From Novosphingobium sp. (GTDB lineage: Bacteria > Pseudomonadota > Alphaproteobacteria > Sphingomonadales > Sphingomonadaceae), in assembly GCF_030696665.1 (NCBI RefSeq), contig NZ_JAUYRV010000042.1:1-48507 (forward strand): a stretch of DNA of 48,507 bases, in the 5' to 3' direction. A model generated the notes under the pieces. That model was not told the origin of the DNA. It worked only from the letters and a program-made list of their open reading frames with translations, and searched no databases. Positions 25,251 through 33,909 of the stretch are shown piece by piece. A program made the position numbers and the translations under genes. The stretch's first letter is position 1; each line of letters starts with the position of its first letter.

Positions 25251-27074
25251 TCAGCCGGCAAGTGGCAGGACTTCTCCATTTCCCAGAATGATAGCGGGCC
25301 GGTCCAGCAGCTCCATAAGGAACTCAGCCGATGAATAGTCCGTACTGATCGCGTTTTGCGCTTCATGTATGGCCTCGCTGACGGCACGCGCCAGGGCAGC
25401 ACATTCTACCAGACCTTGAACGAACGGCCGGTTCCGCAAGAGGAAGGGCAAAGCGCACAAATGCACTCGCCTGAGCGAAGGGTCGTGCTCGCTGACAGTC
25501 AGATCCGTCGCCGGGTTTATGCCATCATGCCAGTCCTGGCTTTCCTCGAGCACGCTGGCGCAAAGCTGGAGCCGCACAGTGGGAAAGGGAAAGTGGGTGA
25601 GTGCAGCGGCCTGAGGGCCGCGAGCGTCTATCAGTTCGTCGAACCGCCCTGACCATTTATGCGAATGCACCAGCCAGGCGCTATTTGCAGGCTGGATCTC
25701 GTAATCATTCCCAAGGGCAATCACATCGAGAACACCCGCTTCATGCAGGGCAAGCACACGTTCGATCGAGAGATGCGGCACGGCCGCGTAGTTGTCGGTA
25801 AACACACGCTTCAAACCACGGTGCAGACGTGACAGGTCGCGGCGCGTCAATGACGATACGGCGCTTGCGAAAATCTCGTGCGCTTTCAGGATTATGATGC
25901 GCCAGGCAGGCGTCTGGTGGTTGTGACTCCATTCCTTGACGTGCGCGAGATTTTCGCGGGCGTGTTCCCAGACATTGCCGGAACGTCGATGCGCAAAATA
26001 GCGCTCGGCAAAATCGTCAGCGGTTGCATCTCGAAGACCGATCGCGGCGGACCAATCAGGCGCTTGCTCGGCCAGCACGACGGCAAATTTTTCGAACAGC
26101 CGGTCAAGGTCCCCATCATCGCCGCGCATGCACGCTGCGGCTGTTTCGGTCGTAAAGGTCCCGAGCTCGGGAAGGGGATGGGGGAACCAGAAATCCGCCT
26201 CAGGCAAAAGGCCGTTGCGGCTCATCATCACAGCCTGCCAAGGGGTGTGTGCAACGTAGCGGAGCGAGTTTGCCTCCTCCACGAAGCTTCCTCTGGCCAT
26301 TGCAATTGCGACCACTGCATCGATTCCGGACAGGGACGAACCGAGCACGCCGAAACGCGCTGTGGTGCTTGTACTGGCGACCGTTGCGGCCGACTTGCCG
26401 GTGCGGAGCTCCGAGGGGTTGTCGTCCATCCCTATGGCACCGTAGCCCGACGCAATGATCACGCGGTCGAATGTGTCTTGCGCTCTTGCGCCATCGGGGC
26501 CGCGCCAATCTAACCGGCAGCCGTCCGGTAAAGCTACCACGTCCAGGACCTCGGTCAGCGAATGGACGGTAACCGGTACCTTGCTGCTTGCACAAAGTTG
26601 ACCGAACTGATCGTCAAGCCACGCGCCCAGCACAACTCGCGGGAAAAAGGCGCGATCATCGCCTGCGAGATGAGCAATACCCCAGTCATTGAGCCTTGCC
26701 CGAGGCTGGCGGACCGCCCAGGCATTCAATGTCTCGCACAGTGGTGGAACTTCGATGCCGGCAATATTGGACAGCGCATGGACGTCATTCAAATTCGATG
26801 AGTAGGCAAGCCCCGGGCCAAGCCTATCGCTGGCCTCGAACACGACCACTTCGGAGGCAACCTTTTTGGCGAGCAGGGCGTCGAGGCAATAGGTTCCCGT
26901 GGCGCCGGCGCCAATTATCGCGATACGCTCGCTCGCTCCAAGTCGTTGAGGCGTAGGGATAAGGAAAACCTTCCTGCGGATTGGCCCTGCGGATTTGCGT
27001 CGTTGTCTCGTGAAATCATCGAGATCTATGGAACGCAGGGGGTGCTGGCGGGTTCCGTGTGAACGACACAACAA
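25251..27074 (-). CDS. FAD/NAD(P)-binding protein
   Basis: The product is up to 607 residues from a TTG at 27074; the true start is uncertain. Homology begins at SERIAIIGAGATGTYCLDALL, a GxGxxG dinucleotide-binding fold, followed by VVVFEASDRLGPGLAYSSN and later RVIIASGYGA and FGVLGSSLSGIDAVVAIAMA, a second nucleotide fold. This matches the FAD-NAD(P)-binding family (PF13454-type) of about 500-600 residues. AGGAAGG lies 8 bases before an ATC at about residue 39, but no usual start codon is nearby. The gene is divergent from the DUF1543-like gene, and the longest start would overlap that gene's 5' end. Substrate unknown. Confidence 0.75.
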   Translation of the reverse strand: MLCRSHGTRQHPLRSIDLDDFTRQRRKSAGPIRRKVFLIPTPQRLGASERIAIIGAGATGTYCLDALLAKKVASEVVVFEASDRLGPGLAYSSNLNDVHALSNIAGIEVPPLCETLNAWAVRQPRARLNDWGIAHLAGDDRAFFPRVVLGAWLDDQFGQLCASSKVPVTVHSLTEVLDVVALPDGCRLDWRGPDGARAQDTFDRVIIASGYGAIGMDDNPSELRTGKSAATVASTSTTARFGVLGSSLSGIDAVVAIAMARGSFVEEANSLRYVAHTPWQAVMMSRNGLLPEADFWFPHPLPELGTFTTETAAACMRGDDGDLDRLFEKFAVVLAEQAPDWSAAIGLRDATADDFAERYFAHRRSGNVWEHARENLAHVKEWSHNHQTPAWRIIILKAHEIFASAVSSLTRRDLSRLHRGLKRVFTDNYAAVPHLSIERVLALHEAGVLDVIALGNDYEIQPANSAWLVHSHKWSGRFDELIDARGPQAAALTHFPFPTVRLQLCASVLEESQDWHDGINPATDLTVSEHDPSLRRVHLCALPFLLRNRPFVQGLVECAALARAVSEAIHEAQNAISTDYSSAEFLMELLDRPAIILGNGEVLPLAG

Positions 27075-27111
27075 CCCTGGTCATCATGGCCGCATCATGA
27101 AAGGGTCTGCC

Positions 27112-27591
27112 GTGAAGCTATATCTCGTGGAAATTGGCGGGATGCGCGAAGGCCATTTGTTTGAAAGTCACGAAGTTCACGCAATGATTGCGGCCAACGA
27201 GGCCGAACTCGTACGAGTTTGCGCTGCACGGTTTGGCGGAACCATGAATGCCACGCACCTTGATGGCTGGATCGAGATTGAACTTGCTGACACCGACAAA
27301 CCCTTGCTCGATCAGGACAAGTCGTTGTTTATTGCAGAACTTGGGCGCAATTCGTCCGACGCGATGCGCGAACAACACGACTACCATTTCCTGACAGCTG
27401 CAAACTGGAAGGAGGCTGTGCTCGCGGCCCGCCAGATCGCTCCGGGCTGGCATGTCGATGCTTGCGTCGATCTGGACGCACTGGCACGGCGCGAAGGCTA
27501 TGCGCTGAAACGCGATGAGGTCGGCGAGCAACCACAACCCCGCTCGTGCTCACGCTATGTGCGCTTTCTCGATCACCGCGTATCTGCCTGA
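27112..27591 (+). CDS. DUF1543-like small protein
   Basis: I chose the GTG at 27112 because AAAGGG (27099-27104) lies 7 bases upstream and it gives the family-like N-terminus MKLYLVEIGGMREGHLFESHEV; an in-frame ATG at 27097 is possible. The product is 159 residues with two similar halves: one opening at residue 1 (LYLVEIGG...LFESHEVHAMIAAN) and one near residue 67 (SLFIAELG...REQHDYHFLTAAN). This two-repeat layout with the H/HE-aaN pattern resembles DUF1543 proteins, whose function is not known. It is divergent from the FAD protein and convergent with the amylase. Confidence 0.65.
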   Translation: MKLYLVEIGGMREGHLFESHEVHAMIAANEAELVRVCAARFGGTMNATHLDGWIEIELADTDKPLLDQDKSLFIAELGRNSSDAMREQHDYHFLTAANWKEAVLAARQIAPGWHVDACVDLDALARREGYALKRDEVGEQPQPRSCSRYVRFLDHRVSA

Positions 27592-27637
27592 GGCACTCGT
27601 CTGAGCGTTGAGTTGATCTAGCCGATGGGCAGAGCCA

Positions 27638-29122
27638 TCAATCCATAAGCACCCAGACACTTACGCTGCCGCCGTTGACAGGAAAATGCGCGTGTCCCCT
27701 TTCGTCGGTTGAAACCGTGTCCTGACGGTGGGCCAGCCAGTCACGATACGTTCGTGCGCCAAGGTCCGGGCCAAGCGCTACTTCCTTGCCATTGTCACTG
27801 CCGTTTGCAAGCACAACGACACAGCCGGGCTGTTCCGCCGTGCCATGGCGGACAAAACCGATGCAGCTTGAATCTTCGTCAATCAGTTCGGTCTGCGGGC
27901 CATGCGCAAACTGACGACGCGCCTCAAGCAATGCAGGAAGGCATCCGATGGCAGGCAAGTTGATGTCGTGCTCGTTCCTGTCGCCGCCCACATCGCGGTA
28001 GTCGGCTCCGTAAAGATCGGCGTGGAAGACGCACGGCAAACCCTGCTCGCGCAGCAGGACAAGCGCATAGGCCAATGGCTTGAACCAGGGCTCTACCGGC
28101 GTTTCGAGCGATTGGAGAGGCTGCGTATCGTGATTGCCGATCATCGTCACGGCGTGATCGGGCATGGCAGACACCAGCGAGCCATCGAAGATCGTGCGCA
28201 GATCAAATTCTGCCCCGGCACGTGAGGCATGGTGGAAACTGTGCTGCAGGCCGACATCGAACAGCATCAACTGGTGATCGACCTTTTCGAGATAGGCCTT
28301 CAGCGCTTCCTGGTCTGGATGCCAGTATTCTGCGATGACGAGCGCATCGGCGTTTACGGTATCGCGGATGTGGCCGACCCAATCCCGAAAAAACCAGGCA
28401 GGGATGTGTTTGGCGGCATCGAGGCGAAAGCCGGCTACGGGCAATTGCTCGGCAATCCAGCGGCCCCAGAACTTTAGTTCTTCCTGAACGGATGGGTTTC
28501 TGAACTCGACATCAGCGCCCATCAGGTAATCAAAATTTCCGAGTTCATCGTCAACCTCGGCGCTCCAAGCGCCAAGGTCATGTTCGTTTTGCAACTTGAA
28601 GATTCCCTCAGCGTCTGGGTCTTCGACGTGATCGACCCCACCAAAGCAGTGCGCATCCCAGATATATGGTGAGTATTTCCCGCCTCGTGCGGGGAAGGTG
28701 AACCGCGTCCAGGCGTGCGCCTTGAAAGACTGCTCCTCGATCTCGGTCCGATCGTCTGGGTTTGCGCGACGGACGGTGACAGGCTCGCGTTCGTCGGCTC
28801 CCATCTTGTGGTTGAACACAACGTCAACAATCGTACCGATGCCGCAATCAGCAAGAGCACTGGCAGCGGCCACCAATTCATCACGCGTGCCGTATTTGGT
28901 GGCAACCGACCCTTTCTGGTCGAATTCGCCAAGGTCAAAAAGGTCGTATGCGTCATAGCCGACCGAATGGCGACCAGATGCGCCCTTGGTAGCGGGCGGC
29001 AGCCATATGTCGGTAATGCCCATCTCGGACAGGCGCCTCGCCTCCTCGCCTGCTTGCCGCCACAGCGAGCCGTCTGCTGGTGTGTACCAATGAAAGAACT
29101 GGATAAGCGTGCGATTGGTCAT
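27638..29122 (-). CDS. Cytoplasmic alpha-amylase, GH13
   Basis: The 494-residue product starts at ATG 29122 (MTNRTLIQFFHWYTPADGSL), matching the roughly 495-residue cytoplasmic GH13 subfamily 5 amylases (E. coli AmyA type). It has no signal peptide; longer upstream starts add basic sequence outside the family. The catalytic triad is visible: nucleophile Asp235 in GFRLDAAKHI, acid/base Glu265 in LVIAEYWHP and Asp332 in IGNHDTQP. The conserved VDVVFNHK region is near residue 98. It hydrolyses internal alpha-1,4 bonds of cytoplasmic glucans or maltodextrins. It stands apart from the GH92 operon by about 270 bases. Confidence 0.93.
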   Translation of the reverse strand: MTNRTLIQFFHWYTPADGSLWRQAGEEARRLSEMGITDIWLPPATKGASGRHSVGYDAYDLFDLGEFDQKGSVATKYGTRDELVAAASALADCGIGTIVDVVFNHKMGADEREPVTVRRANPDDRTEIEEQSFKAHAWTRFTFPARGGKYSPYIWDAHCFGGVDHVEDPDAEGIFKLQNEHDLGAWSAEVDDELGNFDYLMGADVEFRNPSVQEELKFWGRWIAEQLPVAGFRLDAAKHIPAWFFRDWVGHIRDTVNADALVIAEYWHPDQEALKAYLEKVDHQLMLFDVGLQHSFHHASRAGAEFDLRTIFDGSLVSAMPDHAVTMIGNHDTQPLQSLETPVEPWFKPLAYALVLLREQGLPCVFHADLYGADYRDVGGDRNEHDINLPAIGCLPALLEARRQFAHGPQTELIDEDSSCIGFVRHGTAEQPGCVVVLANGSDNGKEVALGPDLGARTYRDWLAHRQDTVSTDERGHAHFPVNGGSVSVWVLMD

Positions 29123-29395
29123 GCGGGCCCCCGTCGTTGCCGTGCAGCATCGTTGAGGTTGGATACGCTTGGCCATCCCGATGGTTCTCGGGCGCGGTCG
29201 GAAGGGTGTGAATTTGCGCAAGCTGGACCGGCTGACGGCCACAACCGGCACCTGCATCCTATCAAAATTCTACGTTCACCCAGCCTTCGGCCCGCCAAAT
29301 GGCTAAACTGTCAGGCATTATGGATCGTTGGCCAGCATGCTCCGGCCGGATACCTGCCGATCGCGGCACGCGCCATAACACAGCGTAAGAAGGTG

Positions 29396-31390
29396 TCATC
29401 GTGCCAACGTGTCATGGGCAAGGCTGATTGAATCAAGCGCTCGGCCGTTGACCGACAACTGGCCTTGCGCAGTCCGGCCGATCACGACCGCCAAACCGCG
29501 CGACGGGCGGACAACTGCCCGGCGGACTTGCGGCCTGGCTACGACATATTCGGGCTGCCCAGGGGTTAGCGGGTACAGGCCCAGCACCGACCAGATGTAC
29601 CAGCCCGTCATTGCCCCTGCGTCATCGTCCATACCGTCGGCAAAGCCTTGCGGCGACAGGGCAAAGCTGCGCCCCATCCAAGGCTGTGGACGGATCCCGG
29701 AGTTGGTATAGCGATGCGCCACCGGCTGTGTGAGATATCTGGCGACAATCGCATCAGTTGCCGCCCGATCGCCTGCCCAAGTCAAAATGTAAGGTACATG
29801 CATATCGGGCTGGTTTGTCATGTTGAACAGATTTTTGGCGAAGAACGCAGACAATTCGCTATCGAACCGATCGCCCATGGTAGCCTTGAGCCACGGCAGA
29901 TCGAACACGGGCGCCCAACGATATTGCGCAATAGTGCCTTGATACAACCCGCGCGCTTTGACCACGTCGGCGTCGAGACCAAGCGTGTTGAACGTTGCCA
30001 GCCACATGTCACGATAGGCCAATGACCGTTGGCGATGCTGCAGCGCCAAATCGGATTGACCAAGTTCAGTGGCCAGTTCGGCAATCGCCCAATCGTCGTA
30101 TGCTGCCTCGATCTGCTCGTCAGGTGTATTGCGGGCTAGCGTTGCACTTTCTGCCGCCATGCTTTGCAATGCCGAATGCACGTCGAACCCGGTGATGCCT
30201 TTGCGATAGAAATCGAGCAGCGTGATTCCGGCGTGTTCGGTGCGAACGGTCAGAAACGGCTCGGTCTGCGTTGCCCAGCGGCGCTTTCCGGTCTGGTAAA
30301 GACGAACCAGGGATTTGGCGATCTGTTCGGCGCGGACCGGATCTATCAGCGCGATCAGCGGCATCTGCGTACGATAATTGTCCCACATTGCCCAGTTGGT
30401 ATAGTGCTGTTCGTCGCGGCGAACCTGCGACACTTTGCCATCGCTGCCCCGAAAGCGCCCATCGGGGTCTGCGATCGCGACGGGGGTTTGCATCACACGA
30501 AACAGGGCCGTGTAAAACAGCGCCCGGTCATCGCGTGTGCCGGAAATGGTAACCCGCGAGAGTTCGTGATTCCAGGAATTCAGCGTCTGCCGGGCAATTT
30601 CTGCAAATGGCTGCCCACCCATTTCGATCTCGCGCACATTGGCTGCTGCTGCTGGATCAATGGAGGAAAGGCCAGTGCGCAGTTCCACCACATCGCCCGC
30701 TCGGGCCTCTATCATCGACATGGCCAGCTGCGTCCGGTCACCATCCCAACGGGCCACGACAGCGCGGCCATTTTGCAGCACGCGCGTGGCGGAATGGAGG
30801 TGATAAGTGCCGGCATCACAGACTGTTCCGGCAGAAAAGCTGGCATGCAAATCACCATCTGTCATGGCATTCCACTGTGCCGCGATGTGCTTGGAATAGG
30901 TGCGCGTAAACGCGACGGACAGTTGGAGACGACCTGCGCGCGGTACGCGGAATCGGAGCGCACCGCCGCCGCGGGTTGATGTCATTTCGGCGACTATGCC
31001 GGGGCCATAGCTTACCCGGTAATAGCCCGCGTGGGCGCGCTCGCTGCGCTTATCGAACTGTTGCGCCATCGGTTCACCGGCATAAACCAGCGTCGCACGG
31101 ACATCGCCGCCTGCCCCGCCACATCCCACGCCGACGCCGCGTGTATGGGAAAAGCCGTCGAGAGTTGTGGCAGCATAGTCATAGCCTGCATGATTGGCGG
31201 GCGTTGTGTCAGGACCAAGCTGGACCATACCATAAGGCGAGACCGCTGCTGGACTGAGTTGGCCGAAATCGGCCAGCGTTCCCACAAATGGGTTGACCAG
31301 CATGCCCGGCTCGCTGCGGGCGGCAGCAGGATTGGCGAGCGTCAACGCTGCCACAGTCGCCACCCTGGCCAGCTTGTGAGGGATGCTCAC
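29396..31390 (-). CDS. GH92-family alpha-mannosidase, exported
   Basis: The 664-residue product has a signal peptide (ARVATVAALTLANPAAARS). The GH92 N-terminal motif NPFVGTLADFGQLSPAAVSP leads into YGMVQLGPDT, and YDYAATTLDGFSHTRGVG follows. The C-terminal half has TNQPDMHVPYILTWAG, GMDDDAGAMTGWYIWSVLGL and YPLTPGQPEY. GH92 enzymes are Ca-dependent exo-alpha-mannosidases, usually cutting alpha-1,2 and sometimes 1,3/1,4/1,6 linkages. The length is somewhat short for the family (about 700-770). The start is GTG 31390, sharing GTGA with the YdcF stop, so it is the last coupled gene of the TonB-receptor operon. Periplasmic location is inferred. Confidence 0.88.
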   Translation of the reverse strand: MSIPHKLARVATVAALTLANPAAARSEPGMLVNPFVGTLADFGQLSPAAVSPYGMVQLGPDTTPANHAGYDYAATTLDGFSHTRGVGVGCGGAGGDVRATLVYAGEPMAQQFDKRSERAHAGYYRVSYGPGIVAEMTSTRGGGALRFRVPRAGRLQLSVAFTRTYSKHIAAQWNAMTDGDLHASFSAGTVCDAGTYHLHSATRVLQNGRAVVARWDGDRTQLAMSMIEARAGDVVELRTGLSSIDPAAAANVREIEMGGQPFAEIARQTLNSWNHELSRVTISGTRDDRALFYTALFRVMQTPVAIADPDGRFRGSDGKVSQVRRDEQHYTNWAMWDNYRTQMPLIALIDPVRAEQIAKSLVRLYQTGKRRWATQTEPFLTVRTEHAGITLLDFYRKGITGFDVHSALQSMAAESATLARNTPDEQIEAAYDDWAIAELATELGQSDLALQHRQRSLAYRDMWLATFNTLGLDADVVKARGLYQGTIAQYRWAPVFDLPWLKATMGDRFDSELSAFFAKNLFNMTNQPDMHVPYILTWAGDRAATDAIVARYLTQPVAHRYTNSGIRPQPWMGRSFALSPQGFADGMDDDAGAMTGWYIWSVLGLYPLTPGQPEYVVARPQVRRAVVRPSRGLAVVIGRTAQGQLSVNGRALDSISLAHDTLAR

Positions 31391-32637
31391 GGATCGAGCG
31401 GGTCGAGCGGTTCGACATGAAACGCCACGGGATCGGGCGTGAACAGGACCGTGAACTGATCCGGGCCCGGCGCGATCTTGCCAGGCTGGACGCCCATCTC
31501 GGCAAGGCTCCGCTCGGCCAGCAAAGGGCTGGCGATATACTTGATCGTCATGTGATCCGATACGATGAGCGAGGGACGATCCGTCGGAAACCCTGCCGCC
31601 AGCAGCAACCGCGCGCAGTTGCGCAAGTTGGTGGTGGTGTGGCGCGCGTGGGGCTCGATCAGGATGCGATCCGCCGGAAGACCGTGTTGCTCAATCAGGA
31701 TCCGCTTCATTTCTACCGCTTCATTGAACGGCGTGCGGTTGGGGTGAACATTGCCGCCCGACACCACAATGAACGGCGCAAGCCCGCGCCGGAACATCGA
31801 TGCGGCGATATTCATGCGGATATAGCCCATAACACCGGTGCGCGATTGCGCATCTTCGGGGCCGTGGCCGAACACCAGCAGCGTGGGATAGGGGAAGTCT
31901 TTCCACGCGGTCTTCCGAACGGCAGCAACGGCCGCGGCGTTGTCCTGTCCCAGCAGCGGCCTGAACGATCCAGCCTCAACCCGCTCATTCATGCCCAGCA
32001 GGCCGGTAGCATAGCGCAAAGGCGGGTCGAAAAGGGTGTCATCCCTGCCGGCCATGCTGGCAGCAGCCACGCCGTGTGCGGCCAGAACATTGGCGTATTC
32101 GGGGTTGGCGGTATCGAAAATGGATGCGTCGATCTTGGGATAGCGCGGCGCCCGACCCTTGGCATAGACCGCGACGACCGTGTTCATGCCGCTTGCGGTC
32201 TCACGCCAGGCGGCAGCGATAAAGTCGGTGTCGGCCAGAGCAGAATGGCGCGCAAAGCGACCCGAGCGGCGCATCTGGTCGGTCACAAGTGACTGTGCAA
32301 GGCGCCGGTCACGCGCCACCGCGCGCAGGCTTGCTGCAACCGTGGCGATGTCCGCATCGGTCCAGAGCCACGGATCGGCAAGGCATTGCGGCGCAGGCTT
32401 GCAGTCGGTCGCAGGTATGCGCGCGGCGCGCTCAATGGCCAGCTTGGCCAGCGCCGGATCGGCGGCAAGGGCGGCGGGCCAGCCCGCTGCTGCACGGATC
32501 ATCGCAGGCATTGGAAACAGCCGCGTCTCCAGCGTGTCGGCAAAAGGCGCGGCATAGCCTGCCGGATCCTGTGCTTTTGCCGCAATGGGCACCGAAGCCA
32601 GCAACAAGGCTGTCGTGATCGCAAAAGCGCGCTTCAT
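31387..32637 (-). CDS. YdcF/ElyC-like DUF218 protein, exported
   Basis: The 416-residue product starts at ATG 32637 after AAGGAGA and opens with a signal peptide (AFAITTALLLASVPIAAKAQ). The C-terminal 200 residues form a DUF218 domain: PTLLVFGHGP, FRRGLAPFIVVSGGNVHPNR, EAVEMKRILIEQHGLPADRI and EPHARHTTTNLRNCARLL, with the family's SGG, E and H/TTxN residues in place. The N-terminal 190 residues are family-specific and unrecognised. ElyC/SanA/YdcF proteins are linked to envelope-polysaccharide and lipid-carrier metabolism, but biochemical roles are poorly defined. It overlaps the PI-PLC stop (ATGA) and the GH92 start (GTGA). Confidence 0.82.
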   Translation of the reverse strand: MKRAFAITTALLLASVPIAAKAQDPAGYAAPFADTLETRLFPMPAMIRAAAGWPAALAADPALAKLAIERAARIPATDCKPAPQCLADPWLWTDADIATVAASLRAVARDRRLAQSLVTDQMRRSGRFARHSALADTDFIAAAWRETASGMNTVVAVYAKGRAPRYPKIDASIFDTANPEYANVLAAHGVAAASMAGRDDTLFDPPLRYATGLLGMNERVEAGSFRPLLGQDNAAAVAAVRKTAWKDFPYPTLLVFGHGPEDAQSRTGVMGYIRMNIAASMFRRGLAPFIVVSGGNVHPNRTPFNEAVEMKRILIEQHGLPADRILIEPHARHTTTNLRNCARLLLAAGFPTDRPSLIVSDHMTIKYIASPLLAERSLAEMGVQPGKIAPGPDQFTVLFTPDPVAFHVEPLDPLDP

Positions 32638-33902
32638 TTGCCATTCTCCTTGGCCCGGCATGTGCCGATCACCGGATTGTACCGCCACCCCTGTGCAAAC
32701 GGGGGCACGTGATAGTCACGGCCGTGAACATTGCGCGCAGTCAGATAGTCTGTCGAAATGATCTGCGCCCCACTGGCCAGCGCCTGATCGCGGCGGCGCG
32801 GATCGTTGCGGCGAGCATCATCGGTATCGATATCGGCGCGGGTGCGCACGAGATAGCCCTGGCGGACAAGCGCGGGAATGCGTTCGGGCTTTACCAGCGC
32901 ATTGTCGACCAGCACGAACGCGGTGTGCGCCATTCCGGGCAGGCCTTGCACAAAGGCCGCGCGGCCCTGCAACGAGGGCGTGCCATCAAGATACGGAGCA
33001 AACCGCGCAAAATCGAGCCCGGGCACCAGATAGAGAAACACGAACTTGCCGCCCGCTTGTGAAAGGCGCGGCCAGGCACCCGCCTTTGCCGCCGCTTCAA
33101 GCGTGGGATGGCCCCTGCGCAACTGGTCAGGCGTGAACAGCTTGTCGGTGCCCAGCACGTTCAGGATCGCCCGGTCCACTTCGGCAAAGGCCGCAGCATC
33201 GAACGGTGGCACTTGCGCAGTCCCCGGAAAGGCGCGCGCCAGCCCGCCCTGCTTGGGTTCCAGCAGAATGAACACCGGGCTGTGCGCCGGGTTGGCGTTC
33301 GACCATTGCTTCAGGATCGTCAGGCAGTCGCGCAGCGCTGGACACTGGCTGCGAAAATCCACATCGGCCACGTGTTGCACTTTCATGCCGGGCAGGCGCA
33401 GCGCCTCGGTGTGGATGGGGGCAAGGTCGGTTTCGCCGGCCTTTCGCAGCATCTGGTAAGGGAGTGGATCGGCATAGAGCCCGCCCGCAGGGTCGGGATG
33501 CAGATCGAATTCCAGAGCGCGCGCGCCGCTGCGCAATTGCGCTTCGATCGGCATCTGCACGTAATCGAGCGTCGTTCTGAAGTCACTGATGCCCGAAGGA
33601 TGCTCTTCGGCGAGCGCTGCACGCTGTTCGGGATTGAGCCGCTCGAGCATCGCGCCGGTCAGCGCGGCAATGCGCGGAGCCATCAGGGCCATGACGCGCG
33701 GATCGGCGGGGATCGCATAGCTGTTGTGCGTGCCGATTACCTGAATTTCATTCAGGCGCGGGTCGGGCGCTCCTGCATCGGCCTCGGCCTGCGCTTGGGC
33801 AGGCGCAGCTGCAGCCCCCATCGTGATGGTGGAGGCCGCAGCGATGATTGCTGCAGAAATGACCGTTTCGAGAACCGGACGGCGGGCAAGCATCTTGCGC
33901 AT
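32634..33902 (-). CDS. Phosphatidylinositol-specific phospholipase C-like protein, exported
   Basis: The 422-residue product has a signal region (TVISAAIIAAASTITMGAAA) and then a TIM-barrel phosphodiesterase of the Ca-dependent PI-PLC family. The catalytic-His motif is QVIGTHNSYAIP near residue 59 and the metal/second-His region is GARALEFDLHPDPAGG; VQHVADVDFRSQCPALRDCL and SPVFILLEPKQGG also match. Such enzymes cleave the phosphodiester of phosphatidylinositol or related glycolipids, releasing inositol phosphate and diacylglycerol. It starts 7 bases after the TonB receptor stop, and its TGA overlaps the YdcF ATG. Its actual lipid substrate is not shown by sequence. Confidence 0.82.
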   Translation of the reverse strand: MRKMLARRPVLETVISAAIIAAASTITMGAAAAPAQAQAEADAGAPDPRLNEIQVIGTHNSYAIPADPRVMALMAPRIAALTGAMLERLNPEQRAALAEEHPSGISDFRTTLDYVQMPIEAQLRSGARALEFDLHPDPAGGLYADPLPYQMLRKAGETDLAPIHTEALRLPGMKVQHVADVDFRSQCPALRDCLTILKQWSNANPAHSPVFILLEPKQGGLARAFPGTAQVPPFDAAAFAEVDRAILNVLGTDKLFTPDQLRRGHPTLEAAAKAGAWPRLSQAGGKFVFLYLVPGLDFARFAPYLDGTPSLQGRAAFVQGLPGMAHTAFVLVDNALVKPERIPALVRQGYLVRTRADIDTDDARRNDPRRRDQALASGAQIISTDYLTARNVHGRDYHVPPFAQGWRYNPVIGTCRAKENGK

Positions 33903-33909
33903 GAACCGC